DNA of 64,000 nt from Hippasteria phrygiana (GCA_037893225.1 JAZGUH010000552.1:1204157-1268156); one strand, 5' to 3'. Counted from the first letter of the stretch, positions 1 through 13,893 are shown. A program made the numbers and translations. The notes: a model not told the origin generated them from the sequence alone.

Positions 1-232
1 CATACCCCAGGGAATTTGACAGGCATGGAGCAATAAATAAAAGGTAATCTGCACACGGATGGTGGCCGGGAAGAAAATAAACATTGCGAGGTTTGAATTT
101 TCTCCACAAGTGTTAACTCTAAGAAGCCGCCGATAATTGCAACATGTAGCGCCATATCTAAGCTATCCATACATGTCAAAATTGCTGCATTTGGTTGATA
201 TTTCATGCACTTATGAATGAGTAAAGCAAGTC
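1..232 (+). repeat. Reference satellite monomer (232 bp, type G at its variable sites)
   Basis: This monomer serves as a coordinate frame. Counted G+C is 94 of 232. Positions 1-16 (CATACCCCAGGG...), 71-110 (an A-rich stretch through GCGAGGTTTGAATTTTC to CCACAAG), 192-209 (TGGTTGATATTTCATGCA) and 216-232 are almost invariant across the window. Variable sites cluster at 17-25 (gacaggc, gacatgc, aacatgc, gacatgt, gagaggc, gaaatgc), 37-70 (three main haplotypes), 111-120, 130-160 and 165-190, plus 210-213 (cactt, caatt, caattttg). The length is not a multiple of 3 (232 = 3x77+1), so any reading frame shifts by one at each unit. There is no long internal direct repeat that would suggest a shorter ancestral unit. 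Confidence 0.9.
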
Positions 233-3200
233 CATACCCCAGGGAATTTGACAGGCATGGAGCAATAAATAAAAGGTAATCTGCACACGGATGGTGGCCG
301 GGAAGAAAATAAACATTGCGAGGTTTGAATTTTCTCCACAAGTGTTAACTCTAAGAAGCCGCCGATAATTGCAACATGTAGCGCCATATCTAAGCTATCC
401 ATACATGTCAAAATTACTGAATTTGGTTGATATTTCATGCAATTATGAATGAGTAAAGCAAGTCCATACCCCAGGGAATTTGACATGCATGGAGCAATAA
501 ATAGACGGTAACATGTACACAGATGTTGGCCGGAAAGAAAATAAACATTGCGAGGTTTGAATTTTCTCCACAAGTTTTAAATCTAAGAAGCCGCCGATAA
601 TTGCAACATGTAGCGCCAGATCTAAGCTATCTATACATGTCAAAATTACTGAATTTGGTTGATATTTCATGCAATTATGAATGAGTAAAGCAAGTCCATA
701 CCCCAGGGAATTTGACATGTATGGAGCAATAAATAGACGGTAATATGTACACAGATGTTGGCCGGAAAGAAAATAAACATTGCGAGGTTTGAATTTTCTC
801 CACAAGTTTGAACTCTAAGAAGCCGCCGATGATTGCAACATGTAGCGCCAGATCTAAGCTATCCATACATGTCAATATTGCTGCATTTGGTTGATATTTC
901 ATGCAATTATGAATGAGTAAAGCAAGTCCATACCCCAGGGAATTTGACAGGCATGGAGCAATAAATAAAAGGTAATATGCACGCCGATGGTGGCCGGAAA
1001 GAAAATAAACATTGCGAGGTTTGAATTTTCTCCACAAGTGTTAACTCTAAGAAGCCGCCGATAATTGCAACATGTAGCGCCATATCTAAGCTATCCATAC
1101 ATGTCAAAATTACTGAATTTGGTTGATATTTCATGCAATTATGAATGAGTAAAGCAAGTCCATACCCCAGGGAATTTGACATGCATGGAGCAATAAATAG
1201 ACGGTAACATGTACGCAGATGGTGGCCGGAAAGAAAATAAACATTGCGAGGTTTGAATTTTCTCCACAAGTTTTAAATCTAAGAAGCCGCCGATAATTGC
1301 AGCATGTAGCGCCAGATCTAAGCTATCCATACATGTCAAAATGACTGTATTTGGTTGATATTTCATGCAATTATGAATGAGTAAAGCAAGTCCCCAGGGA
1401 ATTTGACAGGCATGGAGCAATAAATAAAAGGTAATCTGCACACGGATGGTGGCCGGGAAGAAAATAAACATTGCGAGGTTTGAATTTTCTCCACAAGTGT
1501 TAACTCTAAGAAGCCGCCGATAATTGCAACATGTAGCGCCATATCTAAGCTATCTATACATGTCAAAATTACTGAATTTGGTTGATATTTCATGCACTTA
1601 TGAATGAGTAAAGCAAGTCCATACCCCAGGGAATTTGACAGGCATGGAGCAATAAATAAAAGGTAATCTGCACACGGATGGTGGCCGGGAAGAAAATAAA
1701 CATTGCGAGGTTTGAATTTTCTCCACAAGTGTTAACTCTAAGAAGCCGCCGATAATTGCAACATGTAGCGCCATATCTAAGCTATCCATACATGTCAAAA
1801 TTACTGAATTTGGTTGATATTTCATGCAATTATGAATGAGTAAAGCAAGTCCATACCCCAGGGAATTTGACATGCATGGAGCAATAAATAGACGGTAACA
1901 TGTACACAGATGTTGGCCGGAAAGAAAATAAACATTGCGAGGTTTGAATTTTCTCCACAAGTTTTAAATCTAAGAAGCCGCCGATAATTGCAACATGTAG
2001 CGCCAGATCTAAGCTATCTATACATGTCAAAATTACTGAATTTGGTTGATATTTCATGCAATTATGAATGAGTAAAGCAAGTCCATACCCCAGGGAATTT
2101 GACATGCATGGAGCAATAAATAGACGGTAATCTGCACACGGATGGTGGCCGGGAAGAAAATAAACATTGCGAGGTTTGAATTTTCTCCACAAGTGTTAAC
2201 TCTAAGAAGCCGCCGATAATTGCAACATATAGCGCCATATCTAAGCTATCCATACATGTCAAAATTACTGAATTTGGTTGATATTTCATGCAATTATGAA
2301 TGAGTAAAGCAAGTCCATACCCCAGGGAATTTAACATGCATGGAGCAATAAATAGACGGTAACATGTACACAGATGTTGGCCGGAAAGAAAATAAACATT
2401 GCGAGGTTTGAATTTTCTCCACAAGTTTTAAATCTAAGAAGCCGCCGATAATTGCAACATGTAGCGCCAGATCTAAGCTATCCATACATGTCAAAATTAC
2501 TGTATTTGGTTGATATTTCATGCAATTATGAATGAGTAAAGCAAGTCCATACCCCAGGGAATTTGACAGGCATGGAGCAATAAATAAAAGGTAATATGCA
2601 CGCAGATGGTGGCCGGAAAGAAAATAAACATTGCGAGGTTTGAATTTTCTCCACAAGTTTTAAATCTAAGAAGCCGCCGATAATTGCAACATGTAGCGCC
2701 AGATCTAAGCTATCCATACATGTCAAAATTACTGTATTTGGTTGATATTTCATGCAATTATGAATGAGTAAAGCAAGTCCATACCCCAGGGAATTTGACA
2801 GGCATGGAGCAATAAATAAAAGGTAATCTGCACACGGATGGTGGCCGGGAAGAAAATAAACATTGCGAGGTTTGAATTTTCTCCACAAGTGTTAACTCTA
2901 AGAAGCCGCCGATAATTGCAACATGTAGCGCCATATCTAAGCTATCTATACATGTCAAAATTACTGAATTTGGTTGATATTTCATGCACTTATGAATGAG
3001 TAAAGCAAGTCCATACCCCAGGGAATTTGACAGGCATGGAGCAATAAATAAAAGGTAATCTGCACACGGATGGTGGCCGGGAAGAAAATAAACATTGCGA
3101 GGTTTGAATTTTCTCCACAAGTGTTAACTCTAAGAAGCCGCCGATAATTGCAACATGTAGCGCCAGATCTAAGCTATCCATACATATCAAAATTGCTGCA

Positions 3201-3917
3201 TTTGGTTGATATTTCATGCAATTATGAATGAGTAAAGCAAGTCCATACCCCAGGGAATTTGACAGGCATGGAGCAATAAATAAAAGGTAATATGCACGCA
3301 GATGGTGGCCGGAAAGAAAATAAACATTGCGAGGTTTGAATTTTCTCCACAAGTGTTAACTCTAAGAAGCCGCCGATAATTGCAACATGTAGCGCCATAT
3401 CTAAGCTATCCATACATGTCAAAATTACTGAATTTGGTTGATATTTCATGCAATTATGAATGAGTAAAGCAAGTCCATACCCCAGGGAATTTGACATGCA
3501 TGGAGCAATAAATAGACGGTAACATGTACACAGATGTTGGCCGGAAAGAAAATAAACATTGCGAGGTTTGAATTTTCTCCACAAGTTTTAAATCTAAGAA
3601 GCCGCCGATAATTGCAACATGTAGCGCCAGATCTAAGCTATCCATACATGTCAAAATTACTGTATTTGGTTGATATTTCATGCAATTATGAATGAGTAAA
3701 GCAAGTCCATACCCCAGGGAATTTGACAGGCATGGAGCAATAAATAAAAGGTAATCTGCACACGGATGGTGGCCGGGAAGAAAATAAACATTGCGAGGTT
3801 TGAATTTTCTCCACAAGTGTTAACTCTAAGAAGCCGCCGATAATTGCAACATGTAGCGCCATATCTAAGCTATCCATACATGTCAAAATTGCTGCATTTG
3901 GTTGATATTTCATGCAC
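211..3917 (+). repeat. HOR block 1: 16-monomer unit, A-B-C-A-D'-E-A-B-H-D-D-E-F-A-D-G
   Basis: Monomer types read left to right are A B C A D' E A B H D D E F A D G. The length is 3,707 bp, which is 16x232 minus the 5-bp loss near 1,393. The same 16-type order returns at 13,894-17,605. Compared with the basic 10-mer it contains an extra segment (A B H D D E) inserted after the first E, as expected from unequal exchange between HOR units. Phase and block start are arbitrary. Confidence 0.85.
1371..1597 (+). repeat. Shortened monomer (227 bp) with a 5-bp deletion
   Basis: Near 1,393 the invariant junction reads gcaagTCCCCAGGG in place of gcaagTCCATACCCCAGGG, a loss of 5 bp. This is the only multi-base length change I noticed in the forward array before 39,556. 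The matching monomer in the second 16-mer block (near 15,076) is full length, so the deletion is private to this copy and postdates the duplication, or is a sequencing error. Confidence 0.85.
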
Positions 3918-6701
3918 TTATGAATGAGTAAAGCAAGTCCATACCCCAGGGAATTTGACAGGCATGGAGCAATAAATAAAAGGTAATCTGCACACGGATG
4001 GTGGCCGGGAAGAAAATAAACATTGCGAGGTTTGAATTTTCTCCACAAGTGTTAACTCTAAGAAGCCGCCGATAATTGCAACATGTAGCGCCATATCTAA
4101 GCTATCCATACATGTCAAAATTACTGAATTTGGTTGATATTTCATGCAATTATGAATGAGTAAAGCAAGTCCATACCCCAGGGAATTTGACATGCATGGA
4201 GCAATAAATAGACGGTAACATGTACACAGATGTTGGCCGGAAAGAAAATAAACATTGCGAGGTTTGAATTTTCTCCACAAGTTTTAAATCTAAGAAGCCG
4301 CCGATAATTGCAACATGTAGCGCCAGATCTAAGCTATCTATACATGTCAAAATTACTGAATTTGGTTGATATTTCATGCAATTATGAATGAGTAAAGCAA
4401 GTCCATACCCCAGGGAATTTGACATGTATGGAGCAATAAATAGACGGTAATATGTACACAGATGTTGGCCGGAAAGAAAATAAACATTGCGAGGTTTGAA
4501 TTTTCTCCACAAGTTTGAACTCTAAGAAGCCGCCGATGATTGCAACATGTAGCGCCAGATCTAAGCTATCCATACATGTCAATATTGCTGCATTTGGTTG
4601 ATATTTCATGCAATTATGAATGAGTAAAGCAAGTCCATACCCCAGGGAATTTAACATGCATGGAGCAATAAATAAAAGGTAATCTGCTCACGGATGGTGG
4701 CCGGGAAGAAAATAAACATTGCGAGGTTTGAATTTTCTCCACAAGTGTTAACTCTAAGAAGCCGCCGATAATTGCAACATATAGCGCCATATCTAAGCTA
4801 TCCATACATGTCAAAATTACTGAATTTGGTTGATATTTCATGCAATTATGAATGAGTAAAGCAAGTCCATACCCCAGGGAATTTAACATGCATGGAGCAA
4901 TAAATAGACGGTAACATGTACACAGATGTTGGCCGGAAAGAAAATAAACATTGCGAGGTTTGAATTTTCTCCACAAGTTTTAAATCTAAGAAGCCGCCGA
5001 TAATTGCAACATGTAGCGCCAGATCTAAGCTATCCATACATGTCAAAATTACTGTATTTGGTTGATATTTCATGCAATTATGAATGAGTAAAGCAAGTCC
5101 ATACCCCAGGGAATTTGACAGGCATGGAGCAATAAATAAAAGGTAATCTGCACACGGATGGTGGCCGGGAAGAAAATAAACATTGCGAGGTTTGAATTTT
5201 CTCCACAAGTGTTAACTCTAAGAAGCCGCCGATAATTGCAACATGTAGCGCCATATCTAAGCTATCTATACATGTCAAAATTACTGAATTTGGTTGATAT
5301 TTCATGCACTTATGAATGAGTAAAGCAAGTCCATACCCCAGGGAATTTGACAGGCATGGAGCAATAAATAAAAGGTAATCTGCACACGGATGGTGGCCGG
5401 GAAGAAAATAAACATTGCGAGGTTTGAATTTTCTCCACAAGTGTTAACTCTAAGAAGCCGCCGATAATTGCAACATGTAGCGCCAGATCTAAGCTATCCA
5501 TACATATCAAAATTGCTGCATTTGGTTGATATTTCATGCAATTATGAATGAGTAAAGCAAGTCCATACCCCAGGGAATTTGACAGGCATGGAGCAATAAA
5601 TAAAAGGTAATATGCACGCAGATGGTGGCCGGAAAGAAAATAAACATTGCGAGGTTTGAATTTTCTCCACAAGTGTTAACTCTAAGAAGCCGCCGATAAT
5701 TGCAACATGTAGCGCCATATCTAAGCTATCCATACATGTCAAAATTACTGAATTTGGTTGATATTTCATGCAATTATGAATGAGTAAAGCAAGTCCATAC
5801 CCCAGGGAATTTGACAGGCATGGAGCAATAAATAAAAGGTAATCTGCACACGGATGGTGGCCGGGAAGAAAATAAACATTGCGAGGTTTGAATTTTCTCC
5901 ACAAGTGTTAACTCTAAGAAGCCGCCGATAATTGCAACATGTAGCGCCAGATCTAAGCTATCCATACATATCAAAATTGCTGCATTTGGTTGATATTTCA
6001 TGCAATTATGAATGAGTAAAGCAAGTCCATACCCCAGGGAATTTGACAGGCATGGAGCAATAAATAAAAGGTAATATGCACGCAGATGGTGGCCGGAAAG
6101 AAAATAAACATTGCGAGGTTTGAATTTTCTCCACAAGTGTTAACTCTAAGAAGCCGCCGATAATTGCAACATGTAGCGCCATATCTAAGCTATCCATACA
6201 TGTCAAAATTACTGAATTTGGTTGATATTTCATGCAATTATGAATGAGTAAAGCAAGTCCATACCCCAGGGAATTTGACATGCATGGAGCAATAAATAGA
6301 CGGTAACATGTACACAGATGTTGGCCGGAAAGAAAATAAACATTGCGAGGTTTGAATTTTCTCCACAAGTTTTAAATCTAAGAAGCCGCCGATAATTGCA
6401 ACATGTAGCGCCAGATCTAAGCTATCCATACATGTCAAAATTACTGTATTTGGTTGATATTTCATGCAATTATGAATGAGTAAAGCAAGTCCATACCCCA
6501 GGGAATTTGACAGGCATGGAGCAATAAATAAAAGGTAATCTGCACACGGATGGTGGCCGGGAAGAAAATAAACATTGCGAGGTTTGAATTTTCTCCACAA
6601 GTGTTAACTCTAAGAAGCCGCCGATAATTGCAACATGTAGCGCCATATCTAAGCTATCCATACATGTCAAAATTGCTGCATTTGGTTGATATTTCATGCA
6701 C
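3918..6701 (+). repeat. HOR block 2: 12-monomer unit, A-B-C-H-D-E-F-A-F-A-D-G
   Basis: The length is exactly 12x232 = 2,784 bp. It is the 10-mer A B C H D E F A D G with one extra F-A pair, consistent with a two-monomer slip. The H monomer carries a rare CTGCTCACGG variant at about 4,684-4,693 which recurs exactly 2,784 bp later in the next block. This ties the two blocks together as recent copies. Confidence 0.85.
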
Positions 6702-9021
6702 TTATGAATGAGTAAAGCAAGTCCATACCCCAGGGAATTTGACAGGCATGGAGCAATAAATAAAAGGTAATCTGCACACGGATGGTGGCCGGGAAGAAAA
6801 TAAACATTGCGAGGTTTGAATTTTCTCCACAAGTGTTAACTCTAAGAAGCCGCCGATAATTGCAACATGTAGCGCCATATCTAAGCTATCCATACATGTC
6901 AAAATTACTGAATTTGGTTGATATTTCATGCAATTATGAATGAGTAAAGCAAGTCCATACCCCAGGGAATTTGACATGCATGGAGCAATAAATAGACGGT
7001 AACATGTACACAGATGTTGGCCGGAAAGAAAATAAACATTGCGAGGTTTGAATTTTCTCCACAAGTTTTAAATCTAAGAAGCCGCCGATAATTGCAACAT
7101 GTAGCGCCAGATCTAAGCTATCTATACATGTCAAAATTACTGAATTTGGTTGATATTTCATGCAATTATGAATGAGTAAAGCAAGTCCATACCCCAGGGA
7201 ATTTGACATGTATGGAGCAATAAATAGACGGTAATATGTACACAGATGTTGGCCGGAAAGAAAATAAACATTGCGAGGTTTGAATTTTCTCCACAAGTTT
7301 GAACTCTAAGAAGCCGCCGATGATTGCAACATGTAGCGCCAGATCTAAGCTATCCATACATGTCAATATTGCTGCATTTGGTTGATATTTCATGCAATTA
7401 TGAATGAGTAAAGCAAGTCCATACCCCAGGGAATTTAACATGCATGGAGCAATAAATAAAAGGTAATCTGCTCACGGATGGTGGCCGGGAAGAAAATAAA
7501 CATTGCGAGGTTTGAATTTTCTCCACAAGTGTTAACTCTAAGAAGCCGCCGATAATTGCAACATATAGCGCCATATCTAAGCTATCCATACATGTCAAAA
7601 TTACTGAATTTGGTTGATATTTCATGCAATTATGAATGAGTAAAGCAAGTCCATACCCCAGGGAATTTAACATGCATGGAGCAATAAATAGACGGTAACA
7701 TGTACACAGATGTTGGCCGGAAAGAAAATAAACATTGCGAGGTTTGAATTTTCTCCACAAGTTTTAAATCTAAGAAGCCGCCGATAATTGCAACATGTAG
7801 CGCCAGATCTAAGCTATCCATACATGTCAAAATTACTGTATTTGGTTGATATTTCATGCAATTATGAATGAGTAAAGCAAGTCCATACCCCAGGGAATTT
7901 GACAGGCATGGAGCAATAAATAAAAGGTAATCTGCACACGGATGGTGGCCGGGAAGAAAATAAACATTGCGAGGTTTGAATTTTCTCCACAAGTGTTAAC
8001 TCTAAGAAGCCGCCGATAATTGCAACATGTAGCGCCATATCTAAGCTATCTATACATGTCAAAATTACTGAATTTGGTTGATATTTCATGCACTTATGAA
8101 TGAGTAAAGCAAGTCCATACCCCAGGGAATTTGACAGGCATGGAGCAATAAATAAAAGGTAATCTGCACACGGATGGTGGCCGGGAAGAAAATAAACATT
8201 GCGAGGTTTGAATTTTCTCCACAAGTGTTAACTCTAAGAAGCCGCCGATAATTGCAACATGTAGCGCCAGATCTAAGCTATCCATACATATCAAAATTGC
8301 TGCATTTGGTTGATATTTCATGCAATTATGAATGAGTAAAGCAAGTCCATACCCCAGGGAATTTGACAGGCATGGAGCAATAAATAAAAGGTAATATGCA
8401 CGCAGATGGTGGCCGGAAAGAAAATAAACATTGCGAGGTTTGAATTTTCTCCACAAGTGTTAACTCTAAGAAGCCGCCGATAATTGCAACATGTAGCGCC
8501 ATATCTAAGCTATCCATACATGTCAAAATTACTGAATTTGGTTGATATTTCATGCAATTATGAATGAGTAAAGCAAGTCCATACCCCAGGGAATTTGACA
8601 TGCATGGAGCAATAAATAGACGGTAACATGTACACAGATGTTGGCCGGAAAGAAAATAAACATTGCGAGGTTTGAATTTTCTCCACAAGTTTTAAATCTA
8701 AGAAGCCGCCGATAATTGCAACATGTAGCGCCAGATCTAAGCTATCCATACATGTCAAAATTACTGTATTTGGTTGATATTTCATGCAATTATGAATGAG
8801 TAAAGCAAGTCCATACCCCAGGGAATTTGACAGGCATGGAGCAATAAATAAAAGGTAATCTGCACACGGATGGTGGCCGGGAAGAAAATAAACATTGCGA
8901 GGTTTGAATTTTCTCCACAAGTGTTAACTCTAAGAAGCCGCCGATAATTGCAACATGTAGCGCCATATCTAAGCTATCCATACATGTCAAAATTGCTGCA
9001 TTTGGTTGATATTTCATGCAC
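6702..9021 (+). repeat. HOR block 3: basic 10-monomer unit, A-B-C-H-D-E-F-A-D-G
   Basis: The length is exactly 2,320 bp (10x232). It shares the rare CTGCTCACGG variant (about 7,468) with block 2 and has H at the fourth place where block 4 has A. This is the simplest form of the left-domain higher-order repeat. Confidence 0.85.
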
Positions 9022-11341
9022 TTATGAATGAGTAAAGCAAGTCCATACCCCAGGGAATTTGACAGGCATGGAGCAATAAATAAAAGGTAATCTGCACACG
9101 GATGGTGGCCGGGAAGAAAATAAACATTGCGAGGTTTGAATTTTCTCCACAAGTGTTAACTCTAAGAAGCCGCCGATAATTGCAACATGTAGCGCCATAT
9201 CTAAGCTATCCATACATGTCAAAATTACTGAATTTGGTTGATATTTCATGCAATTATGAATGAGTAAAGCAAGTCCATACCCCAGGGAATTTGACATGCA
9301 TGGAGCAATAAATAGACGGTAACATGTACACAGATGTTGGCCGGAAAGAAAATAAACATTGCGAGGTTTGAATTTTCTCCACAAGTTTTAAATCTAAGAA
9401 GCCGCCGATAATTGCAACATGTAGCGCCAGATCTAAGCTATCTATACATGTCAAAATTACTGAATTTGGTTGATATTTCATGCAATTATGAATGAGTAAA
9501 GCAAGTCCATACCCCAGGGAATTTGACATGTATGGAGCAATAAATAGACGGTAATATGTACACAGATGTTGGCCGGAAAGAAAATAAACATTGCGAGGTT
9601 TGAATTTTCTCCACAAGTTTGAACTCTAAGAAGCCGCCGATGATTGCAACATGTAGCGCCAGATCTAAGCTATCCATACATGTCAATATTGCTGCATTTG
9701 GTTGATATTTCATGCAATTATGAATGAGTAAAGCAAGTCCATACCCCAGGGAATTTGACAGGCATGGAGCAATAAATAAAAGGTAATATGCACGCCGATG
9801 GTGGCCGGAAAGAAAATAAACATTGCGAGGTTTGAATTTTCTCCACAAGTGTTAACTCTAAGAAGCCGCCGATAATTGCAACATGTAGCGCCATATCTAA
9901 GCTATCCATACATGTCAAAATTACTGAATTTGGTTGATATTTCATGCAATTATGAATGAGTAAAGCAAGTCCATACCCCAGGGAATTTGACATGCATGGA
10001 GCAATAAATAGACGGTAACATGTACGCAGATGGTGGCCGGAAAGAAAATAAACATTGCGAGGTTTGAATTTTCTCCACAAGTTTTAAATCTAAGAAGCCG
10101 CCGATAATTGCAGCATGTAGCGCCAGATCTAAGCTATCCATACATGTCAAAATTACTGTATTTGGTTGATATTTCATGCAATTATGAATGAGTAAAGCAA
10201 GTCCATACCCCAGGGAATTTGACAGGCATGGAGCAATAAATAAAAGGTAATCTGCACACGGATGGTGGCCGGGAAGAAAATAAACATTGCGAGGTTTGAA
10301 TTTTCTCCACAAGTGTTAACTCTAAGAAGCCGCCGATAATTGCAACATGTAGCGCCATATCTAAGCTATCTATACATGTCAAAATTACTGAATTTGGTTG
10401 ATATTTCATGCACTTATGAATGAGTAAAGCAAGTCCATACCCCAGGGAATTTGACAGGCATGGAGCAATAAATAAAAGGTAATCTGCACACGGATGGTGG
10501 CCGGGAAGAAAATAAACATTGCGAGGTTTGAATTTTCTCCACAAGTGTTAACTCTAAGAAGCCGCCGATAATTGCAACATGTAGCGCCAGATCTAAGCTA
10601 TCCATACATATCAAAATTGCTGCATTTGGTTGATATTTCATGCAATTATGAATGAGTAAAGCAAGTCCATACCCCAGGGAATTTGACAGGCATGGAGCAA
10701 TAAATAAAAGGTAATATGCACGCAGATGGTGGCCGGAAAGAAAATAAACATTGCGAGGTTTGAATTTTCTCCACAAGTGTTAACTCTAAGAAGCCGCCGA
10801 TAATTGCAACATGTAGCGCCATATCTAAGCTATCCATACATGTCAAAATTACTGAATTTGGTTGATATTTCATGCAATTATGAATGAGTAAAGCAAGTCC
10901 ATACCCCAGGGAATTTGACATGCATGGAGCAATAAATAGACGGTAACATGTACACAGATGTTGGCCGGAAAGAAAATAAACATTGCGAGGTTTGAATTTT
11001 CTCCACAAGTTTTAAATCTAAGAAGCCGCCGATAATTGCAACATGTAGCGCCAGATCTAAGCTATCCATACATGTCAAAATTACTGTATTTGGTTGATAT
11101 TTCATGCAATTATGAATGAGTAAAGCAAGTCCATACCCCAGGGAATTTGACAGGCATGGAGCAATAAATAAAAGGTAATCTGCACACGGATGGTGGCCGG
11201 GAAGAAAATAAACATTGCGAGGTTTGAATTTTCTCCACAAGTGTTAACTCTAAGAAGCCGCCGATAATTGCAACATGTAGCGCCATATCTAAGCTATCCA
11301 TACATGTCAAAATTGCTGCATTTGGTTGATATTTCATGCAC
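9022..11341 (+). repeat. HOR block 4: 10-monomer unit, A-B-C-A-D'-E-F-A-D-G
   Basis: The length is exactly 2,320 bp. The fifth monomer is D', marked by GCAGCATGTAG (about 10,109) in place of GCAACATGTAG. This mark is also present near 1,299, 12,431 and 14,983, and I did not find it to the right of 15 kb. Otherwise the order equals block 3. Confidence 0.85.
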
Positions 11342-13893
11342 TTATGAATGAGTAAAGCAAGTCCATACCCCAGGGAATTTGACAGGCATGGAGCAATAAA
11401 TAAAAGGTAATCTGCACACGGATGGTGGCCGGGAAGAAAATAAACATTGCGAGGTTTGAATTTTCTCCACAAGTGTTAACTCTAAGAAGCCGCCGATAAT
11501 TGCAACATGTAGCGCCATATCTAAGCTATCCATACATGTCAAAATTACTGAATTTGGTTGATATTTCATGCAATTATGAATGAGTAAAGCAAGTCCATAC
11601 CCCAGGGAATTTGACATGCATGGAGCAATAAATAGACGGTAACATGTACACAGATGTTGGCCGGAAAGAAAATAAACATTGCGAGGTTTGAATTTTCTCC
11701 ACAAGTTTTAAATCTAAGAAGCCGCCGATAATTGCAACATGTAGCGCCAGATCTAAGCTATCTATACATGTCAAAATTACTGAATTTGGTTGATATTTCA
11801 TGCAATTATGAATGAGTAAAGCAAGTCCATACCCCAGGGAATTTGACATGTATGGAGCAATAAATAGACGGTAATATGTACACAGATGTTGGCCGGAAAG
11901 AAAATAAACATTGCGAGGTTTGAATTTTCTCCACAAGTTTGAACTCTAAGAAGCCGCCGATGATTGCAACATGTAGCGCCAGATCTAAGCTATCCATACA
12001 TGTCAATATTGCTGCATTTGGTTGATATTTCATGCAATTATGAATGAGTAAAGCAAGTCCATACCCCAGGGAATTTGACAGGCATGGAGCAATAAATAAA
12101 AGCTAATATGCACGCCGATGGTGGCCGGAAAGAAAATAAACATTGCGAGGTTTGAATTTTCTCCACAAGTGTTAACTCTAAGAAGCCGCCGATAATTGCA
12201 ACATGTAGCGCCATATCTAAGCTATCCATACATGTCAAAATTACTGAATTTGGTTGATATTTCATGCAATTATGAATGAGTAAAGCAAGTCCATACCCCA
12301 GGGAATTTGACATGCATGGAGCAATAAATAGACGGTAACATGTACGCAGATGGTGGCCGGAAAGAAAATAAACATTGCGAGGTTTGAATTTTCTCCACAA
12401 GTTTTAAATCTAAGAAGCCGCCGATAATTGCAGCATGTAGCGCCAGATCTAAGCTATCCATACATGTCAAAATGACTGTATTTGGTTGATATTTCATGCA
12501 ATTATGAATGAGTAAAGCAAGTCCATACCCCAGGGAATTTGACAGGCATGGAGCAATAAATAAAAGGTAATCTGCACACGGATGGTGGCCGGGAAGAAAA
12601 TAAACATTGCGAGGTTTGAATTTTCTCCACAAGTTTTAAATCTAAGAAGCCGCCGATAATTGCAACATGTAGCGCCAGATCTAAGCTATCCATACATGTC
12701 AAAATTACTGTATTTGGTTGATATTTCATGCAATTATGAATGAGTAAAGCAAGTCCATACCCCAGGGAATTTGACAGGCATGGAGCAATAAATAAAAGGT
12801 AATCTGCACACGGATGGTGGCCGGGAAGAAAATAAACATTGCGAGGTTTGAATTTTCTCCACAAGTGTTAACTCTAAGAAGCCGCCGATAATTGCAACAT
12901 GTAGCGCCATATCTAAGCTATCTATACATGTCAAAATTACTGAATTTGGTTGATATTTCATGCACTTATGAATGAGTAAAGCAAGTCCATACCCCAGGGA
13001 ATTTGACAGGCATGGAGCAATAAATAAAAGGTAATCTGCACACGGATGGTGGCCGGGAAGAAAATAAACATTGCGAGGTTTGAATTTTCTCCACAAGTGT
13101 TAACTCTAAGAAGCCGCCGATAATTGCAACATGTAGCGCCAGATCTAAGCTATCCATACATATCAAAATTGCTGCATTTGGTTGATATTTCATGCAATTA
13201 TGAATGAGTAAAGCAAGTCCATACCCCAGGGAATTTGACAGGCATGGAGCAATAAATAAAAGGTAATATGCACGCAGATGGTGGCCGGAAAGAAAATAAA
13301 CATTGCGAGGTTTGAATTTTCTCCACAAGTGTTAACTCTAAGAAGCCGCCGATAATTGCAACATGTAGCGCCATATCTAAGCTATCCATACATGTCAAAA
13401 TTACTGAATTTGGTTGATATTTCATGCAATTATGAATGAGTAAAGCAAGTCCATACCCCAGGGAATTTGACATGCATGGAGCAATAAATAGACGGTAACA
13501 TGTACACAGATGTTGGCCGGAAAGAAAATAAACATTGCGAGGTTTGAATTTTCTCCACAAGTTTTAAATCTAAGAAGCCGCCGATAATTGCAACATGTAG
13601 CGCCAGATCTAAGCTATCCATACATGTCAAAATTACTGTATTTGGTTGATATTTCATGCAATTATGAATGAGTAAAGCAAGTCCATACCCCAGGGAATTT
13701 GACAGGCATGGAGCAATAAATAAAAGGTAATCTGCACACGGATGGTGGCCGGGAAGAAAATAAACATTGCGAGGTTTGAATTTTCTCCACAAGTGTTAAC
13801 TCTAAGAAGCCGCCGATAATTGCAACATGTAGCGCCATATCTAAGCTATCCATACATGTCAAAATTGCTGCATTTGGTTGATATTTCATGCAC
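11342..13893 (+). repeat. HOR block 5: 11-monomer unit, A-B-C-A-D'-D-E-F-A-D-G
   Basis: The length is exactly 2,552 bp (11x232). It equals block 4 plus one additional D monomer directly after D', a single-monomer expansion. The D' copy shares the AAAATGACTG state with blocks 1 and 6. Confidence 0.85.

Noticed and set aside
31..45. AATAAA polyadenylation signal in each monomer
   Set aside because: AATAAATAAA occurs in many copies simply as A-rich repeat sequence. There is no transcript evidence or downstream GT-rich element that would support it.
88..105. Possible Pol III B box in GAGGTTTGAATTTTC
   Set aside because: It matches only part of GGTTCGANNCC, lacks the final CC, and no A box or T-run terminator stands at a suitable distance.
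175..190. Small hairpin AAATT-ACTG-AATTT
   Set aside because: The stem is only 5 bp of A-T pairs and is broken in the actgtat and gctgcat monomers, so it is not a maintained structure.
1..232. Transposon, retroelement or viral origin of the monomer
   Set aside because: No terminal repeats, target-site duplications, poly(A) tail or recognisable protein remnant is visible in the monomer or between copies.
1..232. CENP-B box
   Set aside because: I looked on both strands for the core TTCG....A..CGGG and did not see it. Centromere identity therefore cannot be argued from this motif.
211..573. Minus-strand open frames of 120 codons, repeated every 232 bases over the left arm (and on the plus strand over the right arm)
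   Set aside because: They overlap each other by 131 bases in different frames, shift frame with each monomer, vary at sites without regard to codon position, and have no promoter, intron or unique end. They are shadows of the repeat.
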